A stretch of 64,000 nucleotides of DNA from Bacillus sp. EB600. GTDB lineage: Bacteria > Bacillota > Bacilli > Bacillales > Cytobacillaceae. The first letter of the stretch is position 1; every line of letters starts with the position of its first letter. Below are positions 56,601 to 64,000 of the stretch, one piece after another. The stretch spans positions 23,485 to 87,484 of the forward strand of contig NZ_JAEVLT010000020.1 in assembly GCF_024494385.1 (NCBI RefSeq). Reading direction: 5' to 3'. A program made the translations under genes and the position numbers. A model generated the notes under the pieces. The model saw nothing but the letters and a program-made list of their open reading frames with translations. It was not told where the DNA came from and ran no database searches.

Positions 56601-58077
56601 TATAATCGGCAATATTCTTCCGTTCAGGATTAAGAGCAGCAAGCGGTGCATCATGTCCAAGTGAACGGATTGGTTCAACGCCTTTTTCAGCCATTTGCTC
56701 AATTAATTGAATATGATCTTTTTCCCAGCCAAAAGCCTTATATTGTCCATTATGGATTTTGTCAGGATAGTTCATAGTAATTGTTTTTTCCATTGGTGGG
56801 TACTGCAGACGTTTACGAGAGTTTTGGAAGCTTAACCGTTTGTAATAGCGACTGAAAACTTCGTCTTGATAGTTTTTTTGTTCGAAAACTTTTAGTGTGT
56901 CGCCGTTCCATTTGAAACCAACTTTTTCACCTGGCGCAAGTGGTTTTGGTTCATTTACATACTCAGTAGATGGCATGATGCCTGGTTCTGAGGAAAACAT
57001 ATAAGAGCTTTCCTTTTCCAACATCCAAAGTGGGCGCAAGCCAAGCGCGTCAACGCTAAATACTGCTTCATCACCATATCTTGAAACAATACCTGCAGGA
57101 CCTTGTGCATAGTGCCCCCATGCTTCCCGAATATACGTATAAAGATCTTGGAGATGCTCCGGATAGGCTTTAATTTCATTCACAATTGGTGGGAATAAGA
57201 GATCCATTACTTCAAATAATGTGTAACCATCGCGACAGATCAATGATTCCATTGTTCTGCTTAAATCCTGTGAGTCACTTCCACCTTTTACAAGTGGAAT
57301 ACCAATCATTCTCGCTTCATCACGGAGCTTTTCAATTGTATTAATCTCGCCGTTATGGCCAATTACACTAAAAGGCTGTACACGGAAAAAGCTTGATAGA
57401 GTGTTTGTTGAATATCGATTATGCCCAAGCGTCATTGTTGAAGCAACAAGCGGGCTTGCTAAATCTTGATAGTAGCGAGGAAGAATATCTCCTGCACCCA
57501 TGACTTTATAGACAACATGATTTTGGCTAAATGATGCTACATGAAGATCATCATTGGTTTCAAAATCGATAAGAGTATTAAACAAAAGTTTGGTTAATCC
57601 CTGGCCTTTCTTATTTGCAACGCAGGCAAATTGCCAAAACACTGGGTTTTCTTGCGAGGCAATCGGGCCTAGGGCAGACGAATTTGTCACTTGGTCAGTT
57701 TCATAAACAAGCGTTAACTCAGCCTTTTCTAATTTCTGGATCAGTTCGTTCTTCACAGATTTCCAATCTGCTTTACGGCTGACAAAAATATGACCAACAG
57801 CAAATTCCTCTTGATCTACTAGCTCTTCATTCACTCCTGCATTACGCAATTTCTCTTTCCAAAGCTCTGTTGGAATATCGATATGAATTCCAACTCCATC
57901 ACCTTCACCATTAATAAAGCCGGCACGGTGGTTCATCCCTACGAGTGCGTTGATACAGTCAAATATATTTTGTCTCGTTGGTTGTTTGCTTTTTTCAAGG
58001 CAAGCGACTATTCCACATGCATCATGTTCGTCATTGTGGAAATTTTCAAATAAAGAAGGGTTCCAGGTTTGATTCAT
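53605..58077 (-). CDS. gltB: glutamate synthase, large subunit
   Basis: This 1490-aa iron-sulfur flavoenzyme makes two glutamates from glutamine and 2-oxoglutarate. The N-terminal glutaminase starts at Cys21 (HDACGIV) after a 20-residue propeptide; the central and FMN domains follow (GEGGEIKDMLGKYP, GAKPGEGGHLPG, LSGFDGGTGAA), then the 3Fe-4S Cys set C-x5-C-x4-C in CTTCRGCHLDTC, and a C-terminal beta-helix with glycine-rich repeats. No small-subunit gltD is adjacent. Its N-terminus (FINGEGDGVGIHIDIP) differs from B. subtilis GltA. The start lacks a normally spaced ribosome site. Confidence 0.95.
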   Translation of the reverse strand: MNQTWNPSLFENFHNDEHDACGIVACLEKSKQPTRQNIFDCINALVGMNHRAGFINGEGDGVGIHIDIPTELWKEKLRNAGVNEELVDQEEFAVGHIFVSRKADWKSVKNELIQKLEKAELTLVYETDQVTNSSALGPIASQENPVFWQFACVANKKGQGLTKLLFNTLIDFETNDDLHVASFSQNHVVYKVMGAGDILPRYYQDLASPLVASTMTLGHNRYSTNTLSSFFRVQPFSVIGHNGEINTIEKLRDEARMIGIPLVKGGSDSQDLSRTMESLICRDGYTLFEVMDLLFPPIVNEIKAYPEHLQDLYTYIREAWGHYAQGPAGIVSRYGDEAVFSVDALGLRPLWMLEKESSYMFSSEPGIMPSTEYVNEPKPLAPGEKVGFKWNGDTLKVFEQKNYQDEVFSRYYKRLSFQNSRKRLQYPPMEKTITMNYPDKIHNGQYKAFGWEKDHIQLIEQMAEKGVEPIRSLGHDAPLAALNPERKNIADYIKESVAVVTNPAIDRDRETEHFSTRVIVGKRPSLTTHEEIGTVMELASPLLIEGKAGFTCSEELEQPSFDQVVQYYQDQKQTAFISITFTKGEKLDAALKRLANETVQAVVAGKTLIVLDDANAHQENSFWIDPHLAVSAIDQALVKAELRRNCSLLLRSAAIRSLHDMITVIGLGADLVSPYYMFMTVMNDENTKPLLNLFSALIKGLEKVISTIGIHELRGYGRLFSSIGLNEQIADVLNIVNFFGSNELENDFTALEEDAFARAEDYQNENERVGKTFHLFPRIWKSISEVAATGDYSVYRDKITEQELANPTTIRHLTGLKATGKSISPEEVDITVGEHSLPFLISSMSFGSQNETAFRAYAEGADRLNMVSLNGEGGEIKDMLGKYPKTRGQQIASGRFGVNAELLNSSNLLEIKIGQGAKPGEGGHLPGSKVTAKVAAARNATLGSDLISPSNNHDIYSIEDLAQMILELKTANDQAKIAVKVPVVPNIGTIAVGIAKAGADIITLSGFDGGTGAARIHALQYVGLPVEIGVKAAHNALLESGLRHKVEIWADGGMKSALDVIKVMLLGANRVGFGTLAMLSIGCTTCRGCHLDTCHVGIATQIESEAQAKDHGLRRFVPRQFDLAVNGIMNLFTAFGTELKEIAASVGINRLQDVVGRSDLLEQVKGTRQLDLSYLLKQIDMGKVTHMEKPVTLEQVQMQVAAGAEYLDASVEQLNSSREFHSITSDQRVLGSRVSCHRVRGRLDGSYRQLPNIRLNYKEGSIPGNGLGAYNSEGISITVNGGGQDGVGKTSFGGSIQILKAKGKNGKYYNGSVGKGFGYGAQKGLLVAQGNADARAGIRLSGADIIIGGLVQKPIPTKEHGNIGANANIKGFAFEYMTNGRGLVLGDPGPWCCAGMTGGAVYIRHQPEMGLTKDAIQRRIAKGAKVSISDLNAHGKQDIKELLGQYIALLEKDGQVAEATLLKALLENPEEHFVQITPVKEQADPSVSTE

Positions 58078-58124
58078 TGGGCTATGGCTTCATAGGATTA
58101 TCCTGTAAAGCCGCTCCACCTCCT
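58078..58124 (-). promoter_or_regulatory. gltB ribosome site separated from the start codon by a hairpin
   Basis: On the minus strand GGAGGTGGAGC (58114-58124) is followed by a hairpin at 58086-58112 (GGCTT / AAGCC outer, AGGAT-A-ATCCT inner), then 8 nt, then the ATG at 58077. Linear spacing is about 36 nt, but with the hairpin folded it becomes about 9-10 nt. No other site lies near the ATG. Confidence 0.6.
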
Positions 58125-58383
58125 AAACAAATTAGTTATTTAGAAATTAGTAAAAATTTTCAATGTATTCTATAGAGAAGTAAAGATTATTAAAAACAAA
58201 ATAATAAACTAATAGTATCATATAAATTTTCAGAAATCAAATAAATATACAATAGTTTGGATATGAAAATACGACAAAAAGAATATATTTAAGAAAACAA
58301 CGCTAAATTGTAACCGTTTTCAACTAGGAAAGGTAATAAAAGGAGAATTATTTAAAATCCTCCATTGCATAAAAAATGTATAT
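58125..58383. other. AT-rich promoter region of gltB with gsaB terminator at its end
   Basis: On the minus strand GGAGGA (58358-58363) pairs with TTCTCC (58342-58347), one G-U, followed by TTTTATTACC, a probable terminator for gsaB. The remaining 200 bp is very AT-rich and must contain the gltB promoter. No gene or confident operator is seen. Confidence 0.45.
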
Positions 58384-59679
58384 TTATTCGTCCTTTAGTT
58401 CAGAAAATGCATTCTTTACGGCCGTAATCGTTGTTGCAACATCTTCTTCTGTATGGGCAATCGTTAAGAACCATGCTTCGTATTTGGAAGGAGCAAGATT
58501 AATGCCCTCATGTAGCATGAGTTTGAAAAACTTACCAAACTTATCACCATCCGTATTTTGCGCTTGTTCGTAGTTTTCAATTTTTTCGGTTGTAAAATAA
58601 ACCGTAAAAGCGCCCTTCAATCGATTGATCGTAATGGCAATCCCATTTTCACGGGCTGCCTCTAAAATTCCTTCTTCAAGCAACGAGCCCAATCGATCTA
58701 AGTAATCATAAACTCCGTCCTCTTTCAAAACCTCTAAACAGGCAATTCCAGAAAGCATGGAGGCTGGATTTCCTGCCATCGTCCCAGCTTGATAGGCCGG
58801 TCCAAGTGGAGCAACCTCTTCCATGATTTCTTTACGGCCTCCATATGCACCGATCGGTAGTCCACCGCCAATAATTTTCCCTAACGCAGTTAAATCAGGC
58901 TTTACTCCGAGCAAATCCTGGGCACCGCCATACATAAACCGGAAAGCAGTAATGACTTCATCATAAATCACAAGTGCGCCTGCAGCATGTGTCAGATCAT
59001 TTACTTGCTGTAAAAATCCAGGCTTAGGTTCTACAATTCCAAAGTTCCCAACGATGGGCTCAACTAGTACTGCTGCAATTTGATCGCCCCATTTTTCGAG
59101 AGCTTCTTTAAATGGTTCAATATCATTAAATGGAACGGTAATAACCTCTTGAGCAATACTTTTTGGAACACCAGCTGAATCGGGGGTACCCAAAGTTGAA
59201 GGTCCTGAACCTGCTGCAACAAGGACAAGATCAGAGTGACCGTGATAACATCCGGCGAATTTGATGATTTTATCTCTGCCGGTAAATGCCCGTGCAACCC
59301 GGATGGTTGTCATGACAGCCTCTGTTCCTGAATTAACAAAACGAACTTTATCCAGCGAAGGAATGGCTTCTTTTAACATTTTAGCTAGTTTAATCTCATG
59401 CGTTGTTGGTGTGCCATAAAGAACGCCTGTTTCAGCAGCCTTTTTGATGGCTTCTGTGATATGTGGATGGGCAAAGCCGGTTATGATTGGTCCATAGGCA
59501 GCTAGATAATCGATATATTTGTTTCCATCTACATCAAAGAAATAAGCACCTTGACCGCGCTCCATTACGACAGGAGCACCACCACCTACGGCTTTATATG
59601 ACCTAGATGGACTGTTTACTCCGCCAACAATATGTTCGAGCGCTTCCTCATATAAACGCTCTGAATTAGTAAATTTCAT
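58384..59679 (-). CDS. gsaB: glutamate-1-semialdehyde 2,1-aminomutase (second copy type, GsaB)
   Basis: This PLP enzyme converts glutamate-1-semialdehyde to 5-aminolevulinate for heme. The 431-aa protein has [16 protein letters not shown] at the start, [30 protein letters not shown] and the Schiff-base Lys in [14 protein letters not shown]. The order ygaE - gsaB - bcp matches B. subtilis gsaB, which is separate from the hemL gene in the hem operon. GGAGG lies 9 nt before the ATG. Confidence 0.94.
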   Translation of the reverse strand: MKFTNSERLYEEALEHIVGGVNSPSRSYKAVGGGAPVVMERGQGAYFFDVDGNKYIDYLAAYGPIITGFAHPHITEAIKKAAETGVLYGTPTTHEIKLAKMLKEAIPSLDKVRFVNSGTEAVMTTIRVARAFTGRDKIIKFAGCYHGHSDLVLVAAGSGPSTLGTPDSAGVPKSIAQEVITVPFNDIEPFKEALEKWGDQIAAVLVEPIVGNFGIVEPKPGFLQQVNDLTHAAGALVIYDEVITAFRFMYGGAQDLLGVKPDLTALGKIIGGGLPIGAYGGRKEIMEEVAPLGPAYQAGTMAGNPASMLSGIACLEVLKEDGVYDYLDRLGSLLEEGILEAARENGIAITINRLKGAFTVYFTTEKIENYEQAQNTDGDKFGKFFKLMLHEGINLAPSKYEAWFLTIAHTEEDVATTITAVKNAFSELKDE

Positions 59680-59868
59680 AAGTATGTATCCTCCTTCATT
59701 TCAATCCTTCCCTATTCTATCATTTCTTGGTCCCGCTTTTGATGTTTTAAGAGTAAGAATTGAATAGTTTTGAAACATTTACTAAAGATCTATATGATTG
59801 ATAGTTGTTTTCGGACAGCAATTTCGCTAAACTAATTTTTTAGGGTAACTATTTCAGGGGGAATAATA

Positions 59869-60876
59869 ATGGATTTTGCAATAGAAGTAAATAACTTACG
59901 GAAAGAGTTCAAAGCCTATTCGAGCCGGACGGGGTTAAAAGGAGCGTTTCGCGATCTGTTAACTCGTAATTATAAAATTGTTCCTGCAGTTAATGATATT
60001 AGTTTTTCAATTGCGAAGGGAGAAATGGTTGGTTATATAGGAGAAAATGGCGCAGGCAAGTCAACAACGATCAAAATGCTGACGGGCATCTTGATGCCGA
60101 CGTCAGGTAAAATAGTGGTTAATGGGATGAACCCTCATAAAGAACGAGAAAAGTTTGTTAGTACGATTGGTGTTGTTTTTGGCCAACGATCGCAGTTGTG
60201 GTGGGACATTGCTGTTCAGGAATCATTTCGTCTCTTAAAAAAGGTCTATAAAGTTTCTGATGCCCAATACAACGAGCATATGGATCATGTCATTAAAACA
60301 CTCGACATTGAACCCCTTTTGGACAAGCCGGTACGAAAGCTATCTCTTGGCCAAAGGATGAGGTGTGAACTTGCTGCAGCACTAATCCACAACCCTCCAT
60401 TATTGTTTTTAGACGAACCGACAATTGGTTTGGATGTGCTGGTAAAATTAAAAATCCGAGAATTCTTAAAGGAGATAAATGAAAAGTACAAGACAACAAT
60501 TTTATTAACAACTCATGATCTATCCGATATTGAAGCACTGTGTGAAAGAGTCGTTATGCTTGATGAAGGTAGAATCATATATGACGGAGCACTTGCCCAT
60601 TTAAAAGATCAATGGGCAGATGGAAAAGCATTGCAGTTTCAGTTTTTAGAACATGTAGATTTACGGCATTTAAACTTGATTACTTCAGGGATGGCTATTA
60701 AATGGGAGATGGACGAAAAGGAATCTATTTTTACAGCATTTGTTGATAATAATGATGAACTCATATCACAGGTGATTGCCAAAGTAGTGGCGGCTATTAA
60801 AATTAAAGACATTAAAATGAATGATATTTCGATAGAGGAAATTGTTCGTAATATTTATGAAAAAGGGTCTGTGTAA
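59869..60876 (+). CDS. ABC-2 type exporter, ATP-binding protein
   Basis: This 335-aa ATPase energises two permeases encoded directly downstream. Walker A is GENGAGKST, the Q-loop region VVFGQRSQLWWD is characteristic of a subfamily seen beside DUF990 permeases, the signature is LSLGQRMRCELAAAL, Walker B LLFLDEPTIGLD, and the H-loop TTHDLSDIE. A C-terminal regulatory extension follows. It has a strong AGGGGG site. The three-gene unit probably exports a drug, lipid or glycan; the substrate is unknown. Confidence 0.92.
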   Translation: MDFAIEVNNLRKEFKAYSSRTGLKGAFRDLLTRNYKIVPAVNDISFSIAKGEMVGYIGENGAGKSTTIKMLTGILMPTSGKIVVNGMNPHKEREKFVSTIGVVFGQRSQLWWDIAVQESFRLLKKVYKVSDAQYNEHMDHVIKTLDIEPLLDKPVRKLSLGQRMRCELAAALIHNPPLLFLDEPTIGLDVLVKLKIREFLKEINEKYKTTILLTTHDLSDIEALCERVVMLDEGRIIYDGALAHLKDQWADGKALQFQFLEHVDLRHLNLITSGMAIKWEMDEKESIFTAFVDNNDELISQVIAKVVAAIKIKDIKMNDISIEEIVRNIYEKGSV

Positions 60877-60894
60877 GAAAGGGGGCTTTATAGT

Positions 60895-61686
60895 TTGGCT
60901 AAATATTTGGAAATGGTCAGGGTTCGTTTTTTAATGATGCTTGCTTATCGGTCCGATTATTATACGGGAATTCTAATATATAGTATTAATATTGGGGCGT
61001 ATTATTTCCTGTGGGAAGCGATCTATGGAGCAAAGCAACATATACAAGGACTCTCGGTTGTGCAGATGACTACTTATGTTGCAATAGCATGGATGGCACG
61101 TGCTTTTTATTTTAATAATATAGATCGGGAAATGGCGCTTGAAATTATGGAAGGAAAAGTAGCAGTTGAATTAATTAGACCGTATAGTTACTTAGGAATG
61201 AAAACCATGCAAGCTCTTGGTGAAGGGATTTTTCGGCTGTTTCTCTTTTCCATTCCGGGTTTTATTATTGTTTCACTTATTTTTCCAGTAAAATTGACTT
61301 GGAATCCAGCAGTGTGGGGTCTGTTTGGAATCGCTACGCTGCTCAGTTTTTTTATAAATACTGAGCTAAACATATTAACGGGAATTACCACATTCTTCTT
61401 ATTTAATAATTCAGGACTAATTCGAGCAAAGCGAGTAGTGATTGATCTATTCTCAGGATTACTATTGCCAATCAGCTTCTTCCCGGGCTGGGCGCAAAAT
61501 CTAATGAAATATCTCCCATTTCAAGGAATCAGCTACATACCAAGTATGATTTTTACAAATGGTTTCTCACATCAGCAGGCGTTAATAGGCATCTGGCAGC
61601 AATTTATCTGGGTAGTGGTTTTGCTGGTGCCAATTACATTGCTATGGACGCTGGCGAAAAAGCAATTGGTGATTCAGGGGGGATAA
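60895..61686 (+). CDS. ABC-2 family permease, first subunit
   Basis: This 263-aa protein has six hydrophobic segments and the subfamily pattern with GKVAVELIRPYSYLGMKTMQALGEGIFR in the cytoplasmic loop. It belongs to the ABC-2 (DUF990) permeases. The start is TTG, 10 nt after AAGGGGG. It lies 18 bp after the ATPase and 3 bp before the second permease, so the three are one operon. Probably a heterodimer with the next protein. Confidence 0.87.
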   Translation: MAKYLEMVRVRFLMMLAYRSDYYTGILIYSINIGAYYFLWEAIYGAKQHIQGLSVVQMTTYVAIAWMARAFYFNNIDREMALEIMEGKVAVELIRPYSYLGMKTMQALGEGIFRLFLFSIPGFIIVSLIFPVKLTWNPAVWGLFGIATLLSFFINTELNILTGITTFFLFNNSGLIRAKRVVIDLFSGLLLPISFFPGWAQNLMKYLPFQGISYIPSMIFTNGFSHQQALIGIWQQFIWVVVLLVPITLLWTLAKKQLVIQGG

Positions 61687-61689
61687 TAG

Positions 61690-62475
61690 TTGTTTTACGT
61701 ATCAATATTTTTTCATTATATGGGTCAGTATTTAAAAACAAGATTTGAATACCGGGCTAATTTATTTGTTGAATTTTTCTCAGACCTATTATCACAGGCG
61801 GTAAACTTTATTTTTATTTTGGTTGTATTCGGCCACACCAGCTTGCTACATGGCTGGAATCGAGATGAGATCATTTTTATTTATGGCTTTTTTCTTGTGC
61901 CATATGCTCTTTTTTCGTCCTTCTTTAATATATGGGATTTTAATGACCGCTATATCGTAAAGGGAGAGTTTGATCGGATTTTAACGAGACCCATCCACAG
62001 CCTTTTTCAAATTATTCTTGAAAGGATGGAACTGGAATCTTCGTTAGGAGTCGCGACAGGGCTAGCTGTCATGTTTTATTCTGGAAGCCGCTTAGGTTTG
62101 AAAATGACATGGTATGATCCATTCTTATTCATTATTTTTGTTGTTGGCGGAGCACTTGTTTTTGGTGGAGTTTTTATAATGATTGCCTGTATCAGTTTCT
62201 GGGCAGATGCAAAAACATCCATTATGCCAATGATGTATAATATCAGCAATTATGGGCGTTATCCAGTTGATATTTATAATCGGGCGATACGCTTTGTTTT
62301 GACGTGGATTTTGCCGTTTGCATTTGTGGGTGTTTACCCAGCAGCTTATTTTCTTGGGAAAAAAGAGTGGTTTAGTTATGCTTTTTTGACACCGGTGATC
62401 GGAATAATATTTTTTGTTCTTTCTATTTTTATATGGAATCAGGGGGTCAAAAAATACCGCGGTGCGGGGAATTAG
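61690..62475 (+). CDS. ABC-2 family permease, second subunit
   Basis: This 261-aa six-helix permease is paralogous to the preceding one; the matching loop is KGEFDRILTRPIHSLFQIILERMELE. A conserved MYNISNYGRYPVDIYNRAIR lies before the last helices. TTG at 61690 follows GGGGGG at 9 nt. It ends the operon. No obvious terminator follows except hairpins of the dispersed repeat. Confidence 0.87.
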   Translation: MFYVSIFFHYMGQYLKTRFEYRANLFVEFFSDLLSQAVNFIFILVVFGHTSLLHGWNRDEIIFIYGFFLVPYALFSSFFNIWDFNDRYIVKGEFDRILTRPIHSLFQIILERMELESSLGVATGLAVMFYSGSRLGLKMTWYDPFLFIIFVVGGALVFGGVFIMIACISFWADAKTSIMPMMYNISNYGRYPVDIYNRAIRFVLTWILPFAFVGVYPAAYFLGKKEWFSYAFLTPVIGIIFFVLSIFIWNQGVKKYRGAGN

Positions 62476-62757
62476 AAAAGCGGACGCGCCCGAATTAAGG
62501 AACGTCGACTAAAATCCGCCACGTCCTGTGGGGAACGTTGACGTCAGCACATCCTGTGCAAGTCCGTATGGACTGGAGCGCATCGACTGAGATAAAGGAA
62601 ACACGAAGAGCGTAAACGCAATCGTGCTTAACTTATCGTAGGGTGGGGGCGAAGTACACTAGTCGCTGGGCGTGGCCGACTAAAAGCGCCGCCTTCCTGG
62701 CGGCAACGTCGGCACTAGCACATCCTGTGCGTCGAAGCTAGACAGTTATCAAAGTAA
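62474..62757. repeat. largest copy of the dispersed hairpin-rich repeat
   Basis: This GC-richer stretch shares about 110 bp with window positions 1-108 and its end with 44671-44690. It is built of several small hairpins: CCACGTCCTGTGG, GCACATCCTGTGC (twice), AGTCCGTATGGACT and CCGCCTTCCTGGCGG. No coding frame is seen. It sits between the ABC operon and the channel gene and may act as a terminator or be a non-autonomous element. Confidence 0.75.
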
Positions 62758-62862
62758 AATATCCTTCCTATGTGTTGGATTGTCCTGCTTTTTTGATATT
62801 TAATTGTACAAGCAAGCATAGATATAAACATACCAGGTCATTTGTAAAAAGGCGGTGCGTTT

Positions 62863-63255
62863 ATGTTTTATCTTTTGCTTTTGCTTGTTATTTTTTGCAT
62901 TTTTATGAGCTTACGAACACTGTTTCTTCCATATAAAATGAAAGGAAAGTTTGTCTCACTTGAAAATTTTCTTTCGATTGGCTATGTCTATGCAACAGTA
63001 GTTCTCGGATTTGGGATTATCTATATGGTATTTGCTCTTAATGGAAGACCACTCCTAATCGAAACAGGAATGGTAAGGAATGATAATATTTTTGAAACAT
63101 GTTTTTATTTTAGTGCAATGACCTTATTTTCTGTCGGAAATGGGGATGTCATTCCACATGGTCTAGGCCGAATCATTACGGTAATCGAAGCACTGATTGG
63201 GTATACCCTTCCAGCAGCATTTATTACCCGGGCTGTTTTTGATAAGGACAAATAG
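62863..63255 (+). CDS. small ion channel (two-helix pore family)
   Basis: This 130-aa protein has an N-terminal membrane segment, a second helix (about 45-65), a pore-like loop FYFSAMTLFSVGNGDVIPHG and a final helix GRIITVIEALIGYTLPAAFI. The loop resembles the potassium filter TVGYGD but reads SVGNGD. It lacks any cytoplasmic RCK or cyclic-nucleotide domain. AAGGCGGTG precedes the ATG at 4-6 nt. It is probably a simple tetrameric cation channel; ion selectivity is uncertain. Confidence 0.8.
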   Translation: MFYLLLLLVIFCIFMSLRTLFLPYKMKGKFVSLENFLSIGYVYATVVLGFGIIYMVFALNGRPLLIETGMVRNDNIFETCFYFSAMTLFSVGNGDVIPHGLGRIITVIEALIGYTLPAAFITRAVFDKDK

Positions 63256-63322
63256 AAAAATAGTTGTATTATTGGAGAATATTGGCTAGTCTAAGGATAA
63301 CATTACGAATGGAGGGTTTATT

Positions 63323-63790
63323 ATGACAGTTGAAGTGGGAATGCTTGCACCGGATTTTACGTTAGCTGCGAATAATGGTGAGACGATAAAGTTATCTGAT
63401 TTTCGCGGGAAAAATGTTGTTCTCTATTTTTATCCCAAGGATATGACTCCTGGATGCACTACAGAAGCCTGCGATTTCCGTGACCAGTATGAAAACTTTG
63501 CAGCGCTCGATGCTGTTATCCTAGGAATTAGTCCTGATCCGGTTGACCGTCATGTGAAATTTGTTGAAAAGTACGGTTTACCGTTTTTGTTGCTTGCTGA
63601 TCCAGATAATCAAGTAGCAGAAGCATATGGGGTATGGCAATTAAAAAAGAATTTTGGAAAAGAATACATGGGTATAGAAAGATCTACATTTGTTATAGAT
63701 AAACAGGGAAATATTACTAAAGAATGGCGCAAAGTAAAAGTAAAAGGGCATGTAGAAGAAGCGTTGGAATATATTCGTGACAATCAATAA
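63323..63790 (+). CDS. bcp: thioredoxin-dependent thiol peroxidase (Bcp, YgaF)
   Basis: This 155-aa peroxiredoxin reduces peroxides using thioredoxin. The peroxidatic Cys45 and resolving Cys50 lie in [15 protein letters not shown], within the usual TPGxTxxxxxF context. The C-terminal part has [15 protein letters not shown]. The ATG follows GGAGGG. In B. subtilis this gene (ygaF) lies between gsaB and perR, and perR is likely just beyond the window end. Confidence 0.94.
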   Translation: MTVEVGMLAPDFTLAANNGETIKLSDFRGKNVVLYFYPKDMTPGCTTEACDFRDQYENFAALDAVILGISPDPVDRHVKFVEKYGLPFLLLADPDNQVAEAYGVWQLKKNFGKEYMGIERSTFVIDKQGNITKEWRKVKVKGHVEEALEYIRDNQ

Positions 63791-63903
63791 TAGATTGATC
63801 AAAATGCTTGAGCCTATTTTTGTGAAACAAGGCTTTTGTCCAATGCACCAAAACAAGTTTTGAATATCATCTTAGTAGGGCATACCTCCTCAGATAAAAA
63901 TTT

Positions 63904-63931
63904 TAAGGGTCCATGTGGCCCTTTTTTTTTA
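63904..63931 (+). terminator. probable terminator downstream of bcp
   Basis: AAGGG pairs with CCCTT around TCCATGTGG, followed by a run of eight T. A TATAAT at 63987-63992 suggests a promoter for the next gene outside the window. Confidence 0.65.
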
Positions 63932-64000
63932 TGGTTAAATTACTGAATTTTTGGACTTTTTAATTTTTAAAAATTTTTTTAACTGTTATAATGTAAGAAA

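Noticed and set aside
54915..57179. Open frames opposite or shifted within gltB
   Set aside because: They lie wholly inside the well-supported glutamate synthase frame, with no ribosome sites.

Overview
The window is low-GC, AT-rich DNA from a spore-forming member of the Bacillaceae (Bacillus / Neobacillus-like). The evidence is strong GGAGG ribosome binding sites with many TTG and GTG starts, intrinsic terminators after most transcription units, two small acid-soluble spore protein genes (sspK, sspE), pdaA for spore cortex modification, and gene order matching the B. subtilis yfk-yfj block (yfkE, yfkD, yfjT, pdaA, yfjP, rlmCD) and yfh-yga block (yfhD, yfhE, recX, yfhH, sspK, yfhJ, yfhP, mutY, yfhS, fabL, sspE, ygaB, ntdP, ygaD, ygaE, gsaB, bcp). 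No rRNA, tRNA, CRISPR array, prophage or intact insertion sequence was seen.

Layout. 0-12 kb: metal efflux ATPase (pfeT-like), Ca2+/H+ exchanger, spore and housekeeping genes, class I fumarase, and a hierarchical 21-bp minisatellite beside a NERD-domain gene. 12-20 kb: an aromatic catabolic island with a 3-hydroxyacyl-CoA dehydrogenase divergent from a Crp/Fnr regulator, then a Rieske ring-hydroxylating dioxygenase (alpha and beta), a type I extradiol dioxygenase, an ACMSD-like decarboxylase and a convergent LysR regulator. 20-24 kb: an RsbT-like switch kinase overlapping a large protein that joins a soluble histidine kinase to an RsbR-type STAS protein, then small genes. 24-36.6 kb: the full arginine block argCJBD-carAB-argF-argG-argH. 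36.7-39 kb: a SAM-I riboswitch controlling a short homoserine dehydrogenase, a dense cluster of DnaA boxes, and a DoxX gene. 39-45.9 kb: the yfh block, with a second hierarchical minisatellite (52-bp unit) after mutY. 45.9-49.3 kb: a decayed gentisate-pathway locus (broken FAD hydroxylase, collapsed gentisate dioxygenase) divergent from an intact aromatic acid transporter. 49.4-64 kb: the yga block, a glutamate synthase large subunit with an unusual ribosome-binding arrangement, an ABC-2 exporter, a small ion channel and bcp.

How the genes fit together. The arginine genes supply every step from N-acetylglutamate to arginine, with a dedicated carbamoyl phosphate synthetase. The Rieske, extradiol and decarboxylase genes form a consecutive route: ring dihydroxylation, meta cleavage of a carboxylated catechol, then decarboxylation of the semialdehyde. 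The gentisate locus looks like a second aromatic route being lost. A dispersed hairpin-rich repeat family marks several gene boundaries and both ends of the window.

All assignments come from reading motifs, gene order and signals by eye; no database search was run.
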